64,000 nucleotides of DNA from UBA7672 sp044224605 (GCA_044224605.1 JBGAKC010000011.1:57266-121265); one strand, 5' to 3'. Shown: positions 41,732 to 52,055, numbered from the stretch's first letter. A program made the numbers and translations. Notes: generated from the sequence alone by a model not told the origin.

Positions 41732-43912
41732 CTACTTCGGCGCAGGCGCCGCAGCGAGCGCTTTCGCATCCTCGTTCGCGCGGTTGATGATGTAGGCGCG
41801 GATCGATTCAACATCGTCCTTGGACATCTCGGGGAACGGCGCCATGCCGCCGGAGGCGAACTTGCCGCCGAGCACGACTTCCTCGAACGAGGCTTTCGTC
41901 GCCGGATATTGCGACCAGCGCAGGTCCGTCACGATGCCGCCGGACTGCACGCTGTCGCCGTGGCAGACCATGCAGTTGTTGAAGTACAGCTCCTTGCCGT
42001 GCTCGATCATCGCGGCGGAGCCGAAGTCCTGCGCCATCGGCACCGGATCAACCGGGAAGGGTTCATCCGGCGTGATCTCGGCCTTGCCGCCAATCTTGAA
42101 GACGATGACCTTGCCCATCGCGGGCGAGGCATACCGCGGCGCGCCATCGCGCGAGCCGACGCCGCCTGCGAGCGGAAGCGCCGTGCCCCACCCTGCCGTC
42201 ACGGCGATGTACTGCTCGCCATCGATCTCGTAGCTGATCGGGCCGGAGAGTGCGGGATAGCCCGTGTCGACCTCCCACTTCTGGTCGCCCGTGGATGCGT
42301 CGAAGGCGCGGAACTTGCCATCGAGCGAGCCCTGGAAGACGAGACCGCCGGCGGTGGCGAGAATGCCGCCGTTCCAGGCGTTCGGATAATCGTGGACCCA
42401 TTTTGGTTTCTTCGCGACCGGATCCCACGCGACGAGCTGGCCCTTGGAAGCGGCGGCGGCGGCGATGCGCGCGGCCATCTCGGTCGGCAGGGCGGCGGCG
42501 GCGAAGTCGGTGCCTGTGTTCCAGAAGCCGGGACGGTAGCGGAAGTTCTGCATGTCCGCATAGACCGTCGGCAGCGTGTGGGCCGGGATGTAGACGAGGC
42601 CCGTGTCGGGGCTGAACGCCATCGGATGCCAGTTGTGTGATCCAAGCGGGCCCGGGATCTGCATCTGCGTTTGCGCTTCTTCATAGCGCGCGTTCTTCGC
42701 CTCGACCGGACGACCCGTCTTCATGTCGACGCCCGTCGCCCAGTTGACGTTGTCCTGGTACTTGTCGGCGGAGATGAGTTCGCCCGTCTTGCGGTCGATG
42801 ACGTAGAAGAAGCCGTTCTTCGGCGCCTGCATCAGAACCTTGCGGGTCTGATCGCCGATCTTGAGATCGGCCAGCATGATCGGCTGGGTGGCGGTATAGT
42901 CCCATGTCTCGCCGGGCGTTGTCTGGTAGTGCCAGACATATTCGCCGGTCTCGGGTTTCACCGCGAGGATGGACGAGAGCAGCAGGTTGTCGCCGCCCGA
43001 CGGGTCACGCAGGCGCTGGTTCCACGGCGCGCCGTTGCCGACGCCAACATACATGATGTCGAGTTCGGGATCGTAGGCCATGCCGTCCCAGGCCGTGCCG
43101 CCCCCGCCGCTTTCGGTCCACTCGCCATTGTCGCCCCAGGTGGCGTTGCCCTTCTCGGCGAAGAACTTGTCGGAGACTTCGTTGTCGGGCTGCTTGCTGG
43201 GGTTCGGCGTCATGTAGAAGCGCCAGGCCTTCTCGCCAGTCTTGGCGTCATAGGCCGTGATGTAGCCGCGCACGCCGAATTCGGCGCCGCCATTGCCGAT
43301 GATCACCTTGCCCTTGATGACGCGCGGCGCGCCCGTGATCGTGTAGGGCTTGGACTGATCGACAGTGACGACTTCCCATTTCGGCTTCTTGTTTCCGGCG
43401 GCGTCGACTTCGCCCTTGCGGCTGGCGTCGAGCGCGACGAGACGTCCGTCGATCGTGCCAACATAGACCATGCCTTCCCAGATCGCGACGCCGCGGTTGA
43501 CGACATCGCAGCAGGCCTTCTGGCCGCGCGCCTTGTCGACATTCGGATCGTATTTCCAGAGCCGCTCGCCCGTCTTGGCGTCGTAGGCGTAGACGATCGA
43601 CCAGGCGGAGGTGACGTACATCACGCCGTCGACGACGATCGGCGTCGATTCCATGCCGCGATTGGCGTCGAGATCGCCAACCCAGGCTGCGCCGAGGTTG
43701 GTGACGTTCGCGCCGGTGATCTGCTTCAGCGGCGAGTAGCGCTGTTCGGAATAGGTGCGGCCGTGACTGATCCAGATTTCGGGACGCTTGTCGGCGGCGA
43801 TGATCGCATCGCCATTTACGTCAGCGGCGGTGATTGCCGCGAGCTTCGCCTCGCCGCAGGCAGCCAGAGCCAGCAGCGCAGCGCCGGCCATCATGGCCAA
43901 TCCGAATTTCAT
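41732..43912 (-). CDS. PQQ-dependent quinohemoprotein alcohol dehydrogenase, type II-like, lipoprotein
   Basis: 726 residues from ATG 43912 with GGGAGGG upstream. Lipobox LALAAC (Cys19). Eight-bladed PQQ propeller: the vicinal disulfide Cys134-Cys135 (QKACCDVVNRG) stacks on PQQ, and the catalytic Asp is in PGETWDYTATQPIMLADLK. Two residues after that Asp is Thr, not the Asp of lanthanide-dependent XoxF-type enzymes, so Ca is the likely metal. A C-terminal cytochrome c domain carries CMVCH (647-651) with a distal Met in GGMAPFPEM. Oxidises primary alcohols at the outer face of the inner membrane. Confidence 0.95.
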   Translation of the reverse strand: MKFGLAMMAGAALLALAACGEAKLAAITAADVNGDAIIAADKRPEIWISHGRTYSEQRYSPLKQITGANVTNLGAAWVGDLDANRGMESTPIVVDGVMYVTSAWSIVYAYDAKTGERLWKYDPNVDKARGQKACCDVVNRGVAIWEGMVYVGTIDGRLVALDASRKGEVDAAGNKKPKWEVVTVDQSKPYTITGAPRVIKGKVIIGNGGAEFGVRGYITAYDAKTGEKAWRFYMTPNPSKQPDNEVSDKFFAEKGNATWGDNGEWTESGGGGTAWDGMAYDPELDIMYVGVGNGAPWNQRLRDPSGGDNLLLSSILAVKPETGEYVWHYQTTPGETWDYTATQPIMLADLKIGDQTRKVLMQAPKNGFFYVIDRKTGELISADKYQDNVNWATGVDMKTGRPVEAKNARYEEAQTQMQIPGPLGSHNWHPMAFSPDTGLVYIPAHTLPTVYADMQNFRYRPGFWNTGTDFAAAALPTEMAARIAAAAASKGQLVAWDPVAKKPKWVHDYPNAWNGGILATAGGLVFQGSLDGKFRAFDASTGDQKWEVDTGYPALSGPISYEIDGEQYIAVTAGWGTALPLAGGVGSRDGAPRYASPAMGKVIVFKIGGKAEITPDEPFPVDPVPMAQDFGSAAMIEHGKELYFNNCMVCHGDSVQSGGIVTDLRWSQYPATKASFEEVVLGGKFASGGMAPFPEMSKDDVESIRAYIINRANEDAKALAAAPAPK

Positions 43913-43994
43913 GCAACCCTCCCTGATGTCCTGTCGCCGGACATACCGGCTTTTCAGCACTCTTGAGAGGTTTTGGCAAAGGGGTTGCAGCCTT

Positions 43995-44041
43995 TGTCAG
44001 GAATGTCTTGACGTTCCAAATCTGTCAGGAGATCCTTGACA
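43995..44041. promoter_or_regulatory. Twin operator-like repeats upstream of ClpX-finger/HTH gene
   Basis: TGTCAGGAATGTCTTGACG (43995-44013) and TGTCAGGAGATCCTTGACA (44023-44041) are direct repeats 28 bp apart. Each is an imperfect palindrome (TGTCA...TTGACA type). They lie between the divergent PQQ dehydrogenase start and the small HTH gene. Confidence 0.55.
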
Positions 44042-44055
44042 CAATGGAGGATCCG

Positions 44056-44405
44056 ATGCCGCGAGAGAAGGCCAAGGACAAGTCGAAACTGTTCTGCAGT
44101 TTTTGCCGCAAGTCGGCAAAGGAACTCCCGTCGCTGATCGCCGGGCCGGGCGTGCACATCTGCGGAGACTGCGTCGGGGTGTGCAACAAGATCCTCGCCG
44201 GGCTGCCTGCGGATGGCTTTGCCGGGTGGGAGCAGCTTGCGGATGACGCATTGCTGTCGAACCTCGATCGGTCGCAGGCTGCGTTCGAGGCGTCGCGAGC
44301 GGTGCTACAGCAACAGATCGATGTGCTGCGGAAGCGCGACGTCAGCTGGCAGAAGATCGGCGAGGCGCTGGGCGTGTCGCGGCAGGCGGCCTGGGAGCGC
44401 TTCGG

Positions 44406-44409
<4 letters not shown>
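44056..44409 (+). CDS. ClpX-type C4 zinc finger joined to helix-turn-helix
   Basis: 117 residues from ATG 44056, which has GGAGG 5 bases upstream (ATG 44044 is an alternative). Zinc ligands Cys14, Cys17, Cys36 and Cys39 (CSFCRKS ... HICGDC) reproduce the ClpX N-terminal zinc-binding domain including the IAGPGVHICGDCV stretch. There is no AAA+ domain. Instead residues 95-117 form an HTH (DVSWQKIGEALGVSRQAAWERFG). Probably a small DNA-binding regulator, or an adaptor that borrows ClpX-type contacts. The paired operators upstream suggest autoregulation. Confidence 0.8.
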
Positions 44410-45917
<1,508 letters not shown>

Positions 45918-46008
45918 CCAGTCCTCCTGCAGGACGATTGGTCGCAGAAATAGGTAAAGTTTTCACGGATGGAGGTTTTGCGACCGGCAAGTCCGAAACG
46001 TAGCGATT

Positions 46009-46896
46009 TCAGGCACTTGCAGCTTCGGCAAGGTCCGCCTGAGCCGCCAGGATGGCCGATTCGATGGCCCGTTCCCAATCCTTCGCAGCGGTCACACCCC
46101 TTGCGCTGTCGGGCATGGCGATGGATCGCGAGGCGCTGACGACGCCGCCTTCAAGCCCGTTCGGCCCTTGGACAAAACCGGCCAAGGCGTCACGCGCGCC
46201 GGCGCCCTGTGCGCCATAGCCGGGCACCAGGAAGAGAGCGTCACCGGCGGTTGCGCGCAGGCGCGCAGCTTCCTGCGGACCGGTGGCGCCGGCGACCAGC
46301 ATCAGGCCCGACCAGCCCGTCTTGCGGCTGCGCAGGCGGGTCACCATGGGGCCCAGCGCACGGGCGACGTGGAGATAGAGCGGCTCGCCATCGATGAGCT
46401 TCTGCTGGAAATCCTTGGAGCCGGGGTTGGAGGTGCGGGCGAGGACGACGACACCCTTGCCTTCACGCTCCGCGACCGAGACGAAGGGCTCGATCGTGTC
46501 GATGCCCATATAGGGGTTCACGGTGATCGCATCGCACGGGCAGGACGAGTCGGCGCCGAGATAGCCTTCGGCATAACCTTCCGCCGTGGAACCGATGTCT
46601 CCCCGCTTGGCGTCGAGGATGACGATGAGGCCGGCGCGCGTGGCGGCGCGGCAGACCTCTTCCAGGGCGCGCAGGCCGCTGGCTCCCCAGCGCTCGAACA
46701 GGCCAGCCTGTGGCTTCACGACGGAGGCGCGGCCGATGCAGCGCTCGACCATCGCGACGCCCCATTTGGCGGCTGCTTCCGGGCCGGGCTTGCCGAACAG
46801 GGCGGGGATCATGGTGGCGTGCGGATCGATGCCGACGCACAGCGGTCCCTTGTCGCGGACGCCTGCGATCAGCCTGTCGGCGAATAGAGACTTCAC
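46009..46896 (-). CDS. pyrF: Orotidine 5'-phosphate decarboxylase, type 2 (long)
   Basis: 295 residues from GTG 46896, which overlaps the upstream stop as GTGA; an ATG 21 bp earlier lies inside the previous gene. LDAKRGDIGSTAEGYAEG is the catalytic Asp-Lys-x-x-Asp signature of the longer PyrF2 class, with VVKPQAGLFERWG and SASRSIAMPD following the class. Decarboxylates OMP to UMP. Coupled to the serine protease gene, which is an unusual neighbour. Confidence 0.96.
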   Translation of the reverse strand: MKSLFADRLIAGVRDKGPLCVGIDPHATMIPALFGKPGPEAAAKWGVAMVERCIGRASVVKPQAGLFERWGASGLRALEEVCRAATRAGLIVILDAKRGDIGSTAEGYAEGYLGADSSCPCDAITVNPYMGIDTIEPFVSVAEREGKGVVVLARTSNPGSKDFQQKLIDGEPLYLHVARALGPMVTRLRSRKTGWSGLMLVAGATGPQEAARLRATAGDALFLVPGYGAQGAGARDALAGFVQGPNGLEGGVVSASRSIAMPDSARGVTAAKDWERAIESAILAAQADLAEAASA

Positions 46897-47801
46897 TGGT
46901 CTTGACCCACGCGGCACAACACTTTCACCACAGCCCGTTCGTCGCGGAGGCGGTCGGCTTCGGCGACGTAGGAGGCGGTGCTGAGGGCATGCGCCTCGCT
47001 GCCAGGCGCCAGGAGCCCCTGCTCTTCCAGGAAGCGCCGGATCGAGTCAGGCGCGGCTGAATAGATGCGGTTGCGGCGCGGGCTTTCGGCCACCGTGACG
47101 CCGATGACGGCGCCGTCCTCATCGAAGACAGGTCCGCCGCTCATGCCGGACAGCGTGCCGTCGATCCCGTCGGATCTTTCCTTCTCAGCCCAGGCCAGCA
47201 CGGGTTCCTCCATCGCGTAGCGGCCGCGCGTGACCAGGTTCGATCTGGATTCGAGGATGGAGGCCGCCTCGCCAGACCGTCCCTGCGGGAAGCCGATGTG
47301 GAACCCGGATTCGCCGATTCGAAGCTCGCGGTCGAGCGCCAGTCGGAGCGCGGTCGGCGCGCGGTTGGTTATCAGCAGGGCGAGATCGGTGTCGGTCGAG
47401 GTGCGGACTTCATCAACGCGGACCATGCGGCCATTACCGACCGCAAGGCCGACACGCGAACAGCCATCGACAACGTGGCGGGCCGTCAGCCAGGCCCCGG
47501 ATTCATTGATGGCGAAGGCGGTGCCGATGCCGTCCTCCGCATCGCCGACCTGGACCAGCACCCGTTCATCGAACGGATCGGATTCGGGCAAAGGCAGGCC
47601 TTCTTCGGGGGCCGCGCCGGCCATCTCTTCGTGTTCAACAATGTTGGGAGAGCGACCGCGCTCGGAATCCCCCGGCGTGATGACGATGCGCTCGGCATGG
47701 CTGTCCCATGGCTCGTACTTCTTGCCGGCGCCGCTGGAGAGGAGCGTCCCGACGATTACGATCACTACGACCGCATAGACGACCCAGTCGGGAATTCTCA
47801 T
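46893..47801 (-). CDS. Membrane-anchored trypsin-like serine protease
   Basis: 302 residues. A single N-terminal TM (about residues 7-24) anchors a periplasmic domain. The catalytic triad is His109 (LTARHVVDGC), Asp139 (STDTDLALL) and Ser221 (LSGMSGGPVFDEDG), a DegP/HtrA-like chymotrypsin fold, but there is no PDZ domain. Cys114 and a C-terminal Cys (VLCRVGQ) might pair. Probably envelope proteolysis or regulated cleavage. The stop overlaps the pyrF GTG. Confidence 0.88.
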   Translation of the reverse strand: MRIPDWVVYAVVVIVIVGTLLSSGAGKKYEPWDSHAERIVITPGDSERGRSPNIVEHEEMAGAAPEEGLPLPESDPFDERVLVQVGDAEDGIGTAFAINESGAWLTARHVVDGCSRVGLAVGNGRMVRVDEVRTSTDTDLALLITNRAPTALRLALDRELRIGESGFHIGFPQGRSGEAASILESRSNLVTRGRYAMEEPVLAWAEKERSDGIDGTLSGMSGGPVFDEDGAVIGVTVAESPRRNRIYSAAPDSIRRFLEEQGLLAPGSEAHALSTASYVAEADRLRDERAVVKVLCRVGQDQ

Positions 47802-48088
47802 GCACGTCTCCGCGACACCCTAATATTCTGACGCTGACGCGAAGTCACAAGGCGCCATCCGCAAGATTGCCGGAGCGGCCGGATAACCCATGACACTCAA
47901 CCGGGGAAAATCCATGGCGGCAGCGCGCCCTAATCGCTCGCGTAACGCGTACACTTCACCTCACGGCATGACGCGGACGGTAACTATCCATTTGAAAATC
48001 AAGCCATTCTTCGTTTGACAGGGGTGCGACGAGTCGCCTCACTTTGTCTGCGGACATTCAGTTCCGCGAACCAAGAAGGGGAGTGTCG

Positions 48089-48394
48089 ATGAAACGTCCG
48101 GTTTCAGGAGTAGCGTCCCTTGTGCTGGCCCTGGGTGTGTTCGGCGCGTGTAGTGCGGCGACGGCCGGCAAACCCCAGGTCGTCGCCGCGTGCGAACAGA
48201 AAATGGGGGCGGGCGCGAACTGTACGTGCTTCTCCGATGCGCTCGAAAAGGGTCTGACAGCGGAAGAATTCGCCAAGGTCGCCAAGGGCATCGACGACAA
48301 CAAGAGCTTCGCCGGTCTTTTGCCGACGAATCTGAGCGATGACGCCAAGATCGGCGCGCTGGTCGCCGAGGCTTCGCAGAGCTGCTTCAACTAG
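48089..48394 (+). CDS. Small secreted protein with four Cys
   Basis: 101 residues, ATG 48089 preceded by AAGGGGAG. Signal peptide MKRPVSGVASLVLALGVFGACSAATA (a Cys at position 21 could alternatively be a lipobox, GAC). The mature part VVAACEQKMGAGANCTCFSDALEKGLTAEEFAKVAKGIDDNK ... ASQSCFN has Cys spacing suggestive of two disulfides and a short helical bundle. Family unknown. Confidence 0.65.
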   Translation: MKRPVSGVASLVLALGVFGACSAATAGKPQVVAACEQKMGAGANCTCFSDALEKGLTAEEFAKVAKGIDDNKSFAGLLPTNLSDDAKIGALVAEASQSCFN

Positions 48395-48401
48395 GGTCTG
48401 A

Positions 48402-48818
48402 CTAGACGCCAATCGCAGCCATCACGCCTGCGGTGAGCGCCGCAAGCGTCATGATAAGCGTGAGTGCGACAGCCACGACGCGCTGCGTGGAGCTCTTCTT
48501 CCGCAGCCCTTCCGGGGCCTTGTCGCGGCGCGGGGCCAGCGTCCACACGTTCGACAGGAAGCCCAGGGCGGAGACGCCCGCCACGATGGCAGCGGCCCGG
48601 GCGCCGGACAGGAGAGCCGCGCCGGTGGCGATGCCGAGGAGCGCCGCCTGGAAGCCCGCGGTCGCCGCGATCACCTTCCGCAGCATGCGATCGGCGCGGC
48701 CATGATCGAGGCCATCGAAGGCCGTGTTGGCGACGATGACCGCCGCCGTCCATCCGGAAGCGGCCGCGCCGCCGGCGCACAAGGCTGCGGCTGCACGCAT
48801 GACGGCGAAGAAGTCCAT
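48402..48818 (-). CDS. Four-TM membrane protein, unknown
   Basis: 138 residues, ATG 48818 with a G-rich site upstream. Helices at 5-29, 44-67, 70-92 and 112-136. A basic loop (PRRDKAPEGLRKKSSTQR) lies between TM3 and TM4. Composition and topology recall DUF4149-like proteins but I cannot assign it. Divergent from the inhibitor lipoprotein gene, 157 bp away, and converges with the gene ending at 48394. Confidence 0.6.
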   Translation of the reverse strand: MDFFAVMRAAAALCAGGAAASGWTAAVIVANTAFDGLDHGRADRMLRKVIAATAGFQAALLGIATGAALLSGARAAAIVAGVSALGFLSNVWTLAPRRDKAPEGLRKKSSTQRVVAVALTLIMTLAALTAGVMAAIGV

Positions 48819-48975
48819 GTCGCTACCCCCGGAAAACTGGCGCCGGATGAATCTGGAGGGATTCGCAGCCAAGGCGCAGCACTGCTGAAATAGAGCTAAG
48901 TGATTGCTTTCAGGGGATTGCCACCGCTGCAACCCGGACCGACTGTGGCCGGAAGTCAAGCAAACGGGGACTTTC

Positions 48976-49710
48976 ATGAGCATAAGGGCGATCGCGGCGG
49001 CAGCAGGGCTGGGACTTCTGACGGCGGCCTGCAACCAGCCGGCCCCAACGCCAGAACCGCCAAAGCCTGAGGAAAAGCCCGCCCCGGCGGCGCAGGACGA
49101 CGCGTTCAAGTACGCGGCGGGCTATGCCTGCGAGGGCGGCGGCAAAGTTGATGTCGTCTATGACCGGGGCGCGGCGCGTGACGCCCTTGTCCGCGTCGAT
49201 GGCGGCGCGGCGATGACGCTGCCGCTGAATCCCGACAGCCAGACCGGCATCGAATACAAGAACGCCGACGCCACGCTCGGCACGGACGGATCGAGCATCC
49301 GCTGGACGTCCGGCGGCGCAACCAAGGTGTGCAATTTCGTGAACCAGTCCCTCCCCCCGCCGACAGTCGATGGCGTCGTGCGCACGCTGACCGCGGAGGA
49401 CGCGGGCAAGAGCGTCGAGATGAAAGTCGGCGAGAAGATATCGGTCGCGCTCTCGGGCGTGCCGACGGCGGGCTATATGTGGGGTGCATCCTCGCCACCT
49501 GCCTTCGTCAAGGCGACGGACGGACCGGGCGGCGCCACATCCACGGCGCAACTGACGCCGGGCTTTGCCGGCGGCAACCACTGGGAAGTGATCGTCATCG
49601 AGGCGACGGCGAAGGGTGAAGGCGAAATCACCCTGGCCCAGCGCCGGCCATGGGAAGACAAGGCCGAGCCGGACGCCTCGACGTTCAAGTTCAAACTAAA
49701 GGTGAGCTAG
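48976..49710 (+). CDS. Lipoprotein with MliC-like and chagasin-like (I42) inhibitor domains
   Basis: 244 residues from ATG 48976 (GGGGAC upstream). Lipobox LTAAC (Cys19), a Pro/Glu linker, then two domains. Residues 48-122 (YACEGGGKVDVVYD ... IEYKNADATLGTDGSSIRWTSGG, terminal Cys119) match MliC/PliC, the periplasmic C-type lysozyme inhibitors. Residues 138-243 match chagasin: loop 1 VPTAGYMW (162-169), Gly-rich loop GPGGATS (183-189) and RRPWED (223-228), the three cysteine-protease-contact loops. The fusion suggests defence against host or prey lysozyme and papain-like proteases, or against self enzymes. Anchored, likely periplasmic-facing. Confidence 0.82.
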   Translation: MSIRAIAAAAGLGLLTAACNQPAPTPEPPKPEEKPAPAAQDDAFKYAAGYACEGGGKVDVVYDRGAARDALVRVDGGAAMTLPLNPDSQTGIEYKNADATLGTDGSSIRWTSGGATKVCNFVNQSLPPPTVDGVVRTLTAEDAGKSVEMKVGEKISVALSGVPTAGYMWGASSPPAFVKATDGPGGATSTAQLTPGFAGGNHWEVIVIEATAKGEGEITLAQRRPWEDKAEPDASTFKFKLKVS

Positions 49711-49986
49711 TTCCTGCGCGGCGCGAAGCTGAAGCAAGTCTTCGGACAGGCGAATGCTGACAAGCCGGCGGGTCGCATCGAGATCAGCGCGGAAAGAGGC
49801 GAGGCGGGCGACGACGCCTTCGTTCAGAAAGATGTTCAGCCAGCGCGTCCGGCCTTGATCATCGGCTTCAACGGACGCGATCTGGCCCACATGGACGCCG
49901 CGCGAGTCGCTGACGCCCTAGCCTTCGAGATTGGCGATCCATATCGCCGACATGCGGAAAAGCGCATCCGGTTCACGGCGCGCCAT
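49696..49986 (-). pseudogene. PRC-barrel-like gene interrupted by an in-frame amber codon
   Basis: The frame from ATG 49986 reads MARREPDALFRMSAIWIANLEG, then TAG at 49918-49920, and continues GVSDSRGVHVGQIASVEADDQGRTRWLNIFLNEGVVARL ... AAQELAHL to a natural stop at 49696. The segment after the amber has the pattern of a PRC barrel (V-x-D-x-x-G-x-x-V-G-x-I), and the part before it runs straight into it. A single base change could have created the TAG, or it is read through. Its 3' end overlaps the inhibitor gene by 15 bp, converging. Confidence 0.5.
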
Positions 49987-50165
49987 CCCCCCATCAAGAG
50001 ACCCGCAGCAGCTACGCCGCCTGCCCAGTTCATACGTGACCGCCGCAAGGCCATGGCCCTTGGTCTCCAGCCAACCCTGCTCGCCTCAGGAACGGGCGGG
50101 CGCGACGCGGGGTTCCTTTCGCCTTGCATCTTGCCGTAGGTTTAAGGGACTTTTCGGGAGGCTGG

Positions 50166-50876
50166 ATGGCGTGGCGCTGGGGCCGGACGGGATTGCTGGC
50201 GGCCGTGCTCCTCGCAGCCGGCTGCGTGCCGCGCCCTGAACAACCAGACCCCAAGGACATCCTCGCCGCCCGGCAGGCGGCGCTTTCATTCGACCTGCGC
50301 ATGAAGCGCGAGATCACCACCCGGCTGGAGCGCGGGGAGGATCCGATCGCGGTCTATCTCGCTTATGCCGACAACGTCCCCGGCTGGGGCAAGGAGATCA
50401 GCGATCAGGCGAGGTTCGACTTTTCAAGGACCGCGCTCGGTGTGCGCAATCCCGCGAACGAAGCGGACGACTGGGAACGCCGCAAGATGGAAGAATTCAA
50501 CTTCCTGATGGACGCGGGCGTCGATCCGGAGACGCTGGAAGCGGCAGAGATCGTGCAGGAGGGGGATGCGAAAGTCTTCCGCTGGATGCGCCCGATGCAG
50601 ATGACGGAAACCTGCCTTGCCTGTCATGGCGAAAAGCTCGACCCGAGGATCAAGCTGCTGCTCGGGCAGGAATACCCGCTCGATGAAGCCGCAGGCTATT
50701 CCGAAGGACAGATCGGCGGGGCTTACTCAGTCCGAAAAGTGCTGAGCGTCGGCGGCAAGCCGCCTTCCGCCTATGTTCCCAAACCGCTTCCACCGCGCCT
50801 GCCAGCAGACCAGCGCCAACCGGACGACGCGCCGGTGGTTCAGCCGGCTCAGCCTGCGCCGGAAGACCCCGCATAG
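50166..50876 (+). CDS. DUF3365 (Tll0287-like) c-type haem lipoprotein
   Basis: 236 residues from ATG 50166 with GGGAG upstream. Lipobox LAAGC (Cys20), then the DUF3365 sensor-like domain (PEQPDPKDILAARQAALSFDLRMKREI ... GVRNPANEADDWERRKMEEF). One haem site CLACH (150-154) is preceded by FRWMRPMQMTETC. A Pro/Gln-rich C-terminal tail of 40 residues. Known relatives bind one haem c in a PAS-like fold; a periplasmic redox or gas sensor role is inferred. No kinase is fused or adjacent. Confidence 0.85.
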   Translation: MAWRWGRTGLLAAVLLAAGCVPRPEQPDPKDILAARQAALSFDLRMKREITTRLERGEDPIAVYLAYADNVPGWGKEISDQARFDFSRTALGVRNPANEADDWERRKMEEFNFLMDAGVDPETLEAAEIVQEGDAKVFRWMRPMQMTETCLACHGEKLDPRIKLLLGQEYPLDEAAGYSEGQIGGAYSVRKVLSVGGKPPSAYVPKPLPPRLPADQRQPDDAPVVQPAQPAPEDPA

Positions 50877-50966
50877 CCGAGTGACGCCAGCCGCAGACCA
50901 TGTCGAGCGAATAGGCGCTCGCGTCGATCGTCCAGCCACGACCGCCGTGTTGGTCATGGAGAAAAG

Positions 50967-52055
50967 TCAGGCTTTTGCGCCCTTTTTGCCGGCCCCGTAG
51001 ATGGGGGCGGCTTCGGCGGAAGCCTCGTCCAGCGGCCAGCGCGCACGGGCGGGCGTATCCAGGGGATCGGTGAAGCCACGCGCAAGGCGTTCGGCGCCGG
51101 CAAGCGCGATCATGGCGCCATTGTCGGTGCACCAGCGCAGGGGCGGTGCGAAGAAGTGGAAGCCGGCGCGATGCGCCTCGGCTTCGAGCCGAGAGCGCAG
51201 CGCCCTGTTGGCGGCGACGCCGCCGGCGACGACAAAGGTCCGCCGGTCGGTGCGTGTCGTTGCGATCTCCATCGCGCGGGCGGACTTGAAGGCGAGGATG
51301 TCGGCCACCGCCGCCTGGAAGCTGGCGCAGATATCGGCGCGGCGCTGATCTGTAAGCGGCTGTTCCTCGACCGCGCGGCGCACCGCCGTCTTGAGGCCCG
51401 AGAAGCTCATGTCGAGGCCGGTGCGGTCGAGCAAGGGGCGCGGGAGATCGACGGCGTCCGGGTTGCCTTTGAGCGCCTCGCGTTCAACCGCGGGTCCTCC
51501 CTGTCCGGAAAGACGGAGGAGTTTGGCGGTCTTGTCGAACGCCTCGCCCACCGCATCGTCGATGGTCGAGCCAAGGCGCTGGTATTTGCCGACACTCTCG
51601 ACGAGCACAAACTGGCAGTGCCCGCCGGAGACCAGCAGCAGCAGGTAGGGGAATGACACTTCGTCCGCGAGGCGCGGGCTGAGGGCGTGGCCTTCGAGGT
51701 GATTGACGGCAATTAGCGGCAGGCCACGCGCAAGCGCGATCGCCTTGGCGGTGGAAAGTCCCGCCATCACGCCGCCGATCAGACCCGGACCGGCTGTGGC
51801 GGCGACGCCTGACAGCCCCTCCCAGCCGACGCCGGCTTCGTCCATCGCCATCTTGACGAGCGAATCCAGCCGCTCGACATGCGCGCGGGCGGCGATCTCG
51901 GGGACCACGCCGCCATAAAGAGCGTGTTCTTCCGTCTGGCTGGCGACCCGTTCAGCCAGGACTTCGGCGCGCCCATCCGTCAGGCGCACGACCGCCGCCG
52001 CGGTTTCATCGCAGCTGGTCTCGATCCCCAGGACGGTGACTGTGCCTTGCAACAT
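50967..52055 (-). CDS. tsaD: tRNA N6-adenosine threonylcarbamoyltransferase TsaD
   Basis: 362 residues from ATG 52055. VLGIETSCDETAAAVV, metal ligands in AVNHLEGHALSP, LLLLVSGGHCQFVLV, and the late WCTDNGAMIALAG are Kae1/Qri7/TsaD signatures. Transfers the threonylcarbamoyl group to A37 of ANN-decoding tRNAs with TsaB and TsaE (elsewhere). Divergent from hemC, a conserved alphaproteobacterial arrangement, 45 bp apart. Confidence 0.97.
   Translation of the reverse strand: MLQGTVTVLGIETSCDETAAAVVRLTDGRAEVLAERVASQTEEHALYGGVVPEIAARAHVERLDSLVKMAMDEAGVGWEGLSGVAATAGPGLIGGVMAGLSTAKAIALARGLPLIAVNHLEGHALSPRLADEVSFPYLLLLVSGGHCQFVLVESVGKYQRLGSTIDDAVGEAFDKTAKLLRLSGQGGPAVEREALKGNPDAVDLPRPLLDRTGLDMSFSGLKTAVRRAVEEQPLTDQRRADICASFQAAVADILAFKSARAMEIATTRTDRRTFVVAGGVAANRALRSRLEAEAHRAGFHFFAPPLRWCTDNGAMIALAGAERLARGFTDPLDTPARARWPLDEASAEAAPIYGAGKKGAKA

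Noticed and set aside
46896..46917. ATG 46917 as pyrF start
   Set aside because: It would overlap the protease gene by 25 bp; the GTG at 46896 gives the standard GTGA coupling and the conserved N-terminus.
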